From: DASXSB01 sp036506275
Lineage (GTDB): Bacteria > Methylomirabilota > Methylomirabilia > Rokubacteriales > CSP1-6
Assembly (NCBI GenBank): GCA_036506275.1
Contig: DASXSB010000060.1
Coordinates: 1 to 38,780, forward strand
DNA length: 38,780 bases
Direction: 5' to 3'
Below the pieces are notes generated by a model that was not told where the DNA came from, did no database searches, and saw nothing but the letters and a program-made list of their open reading frames with translations. Shown here piece after piece: positions 38,490 through 38,780 of the stretch (position 1 is the first letter of the stretch; each line of letters begins with the position of its first letter). The position numbers were made by a program, and so were the translations under genes.

Positions 38490-38780
38490 GCCTTTTCGCG
38501 CCCGCGAGAATGCGGTGGCGGTAATAGAACAGCGGCAGGCCGATGGCGGCCACGAGCGCCACGAAGACGAGCGCGTAGATGTACTGCTGCTCGGCGACGT
38601 GGGCGCCGACGTACGAGGAGATCACGGTGCCCGGCAGCCGCCCGAGCGTCGAGACGACCGCGAAAACCCAGAAGGGCATCGGGCTGATCCCGAAGAGGTA
38701 GGAGATGATGTCCTTCGGGAACCCCGGGACGAGGTAGAGGATGAAGCAGATGATCGCGCCCTCGGCCTCGAGGATGAAGT
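38464..38780 (-). CDS. TVP38/TMEM64 (DedA-like) membrane protein, C-terminal part
   Basis: The frame is open to the right window edge; 105 residues are visible. It reads AIICFILYLVPGFPKDIISY, LFGISPMPFWVFAVVSTLGR, LPGTVISSYVGAHVAEQQYI, a last span (YALVFVALVAAIGLPLFYY) and a basic tail. The VPGFPKD and F/Y-G-x-x-x-x-FWVF ... GRLPGT phrases are the signature of the SNARE-associated / VTT-domain family, membrane proteins thought to help flip or move lipids. Only the first internal ATG (38679) would give a complete but too short frame; the true start is outside the window. Confidence 0.85.
   Translation of the reverse strand, partial: FILEAEGAIICFILYLVPGFPKDIISYLFGISPMPFWVFAVVSTLGRLPGTVISSYVGAHVAEQQYIYALVFVALVAAIGLPLFYYRHRILAGAKRLDGTRRPS

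Overview
The window is very GC-rich, dense, mostly bacterial housekeeping sequence from a Gram-negative-type organism (lytic transglycosylase, TonB-like protein, periplasmic signal peptides, 6S RNA next to rny). Gene content (two ABC uptake systems, an amidohydrolase, an acyl-CoA ligase, an acetolactate-synthase-like enzyme) and gene order (aroF, tRNA-Val, thrS-infC-rpmI-rplT-pheS-pheT-zapB-zapA, ssrS, rny-ymdB-xseA-xseB-ispA-eno) suggest an uncultured soil or subsurface lineage such as Rokubacteria/Methylomirabilota or a neighbour of the former Deltaproteobacteria. That placement is inference; no rRNA gene is present.

Layout. 1-3.2 kb: an accessory scar next to the initiator tRNA gene, with the end of a TPR/ATPase gene, a 5'-truncated tyrosine integrase running into a 47-bp copy of the tRNA-fMet 3' end, then decayed or small genes (frameshifted monooxygenase-like gene, FmdB zinc ribbon, bacterioferritin stub, HEPN-like fragment) and the intact tRNA-fMet. 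3.2-5.3 kb: a chain of tiny overlapping genes, a small exported peptide and a DUF429-like gene. 5.3-6.5 kb: a cyclase-homology protein with altered active-site residues. 6.7-9.7 kb: a complete polar amino-acid ABC importer. 9.8-15.2 kb, minus strand: amidohydrolase, an exported LEA-like repeat protein with a peptidoglycan-binding domain, and a two-gene acyl-CoA ligase / TPP-enzyme operon. 15.5-16.1 kb: a membrane-anchored lytic transglycosylase.

16.1-25.1 kb: a nine-gene minus-strand operon rny-ymdB-xseA-xseB-ispA-eno-ftsB-GT2-GH88, with many stop/start overlaps of the GTGA/TTGA type. Upstream are a good promoter and, just before it, a 6S RNA gene with its own promoter. 25.5-29.0 kb, plus strand: a three-gene peptide-type ABC transporter without ATPase genes, lying between ssrS and zapA. 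29.0-36.1 kb, minus strand: the translation cluster thrS-infC-rpmI-rplT-pheS-pheT-zapB-zapA preceded by tRNA-Val; infC uses a rare AUC start. 36.2-38.8 kb: tonB-like gene, aroF (DAHP synthase) and the end of a TVP38/DedA-type membrane protein gene.

The most notable find is a complete transcription attenuator before aroF: a consensus-like promoter, a 22-codon leader peptide with Phe-Phe-Ser-Phe-Tyr-Phe, mutually exclusive hairpins with exact complementarity, and a terminator with eight U residues just before the aroF ribosome binding site. It implies that aromatic amino-acid supply, sensed as Phe/Tyr-tRNA charging, sets entry into the shikimate pathway.
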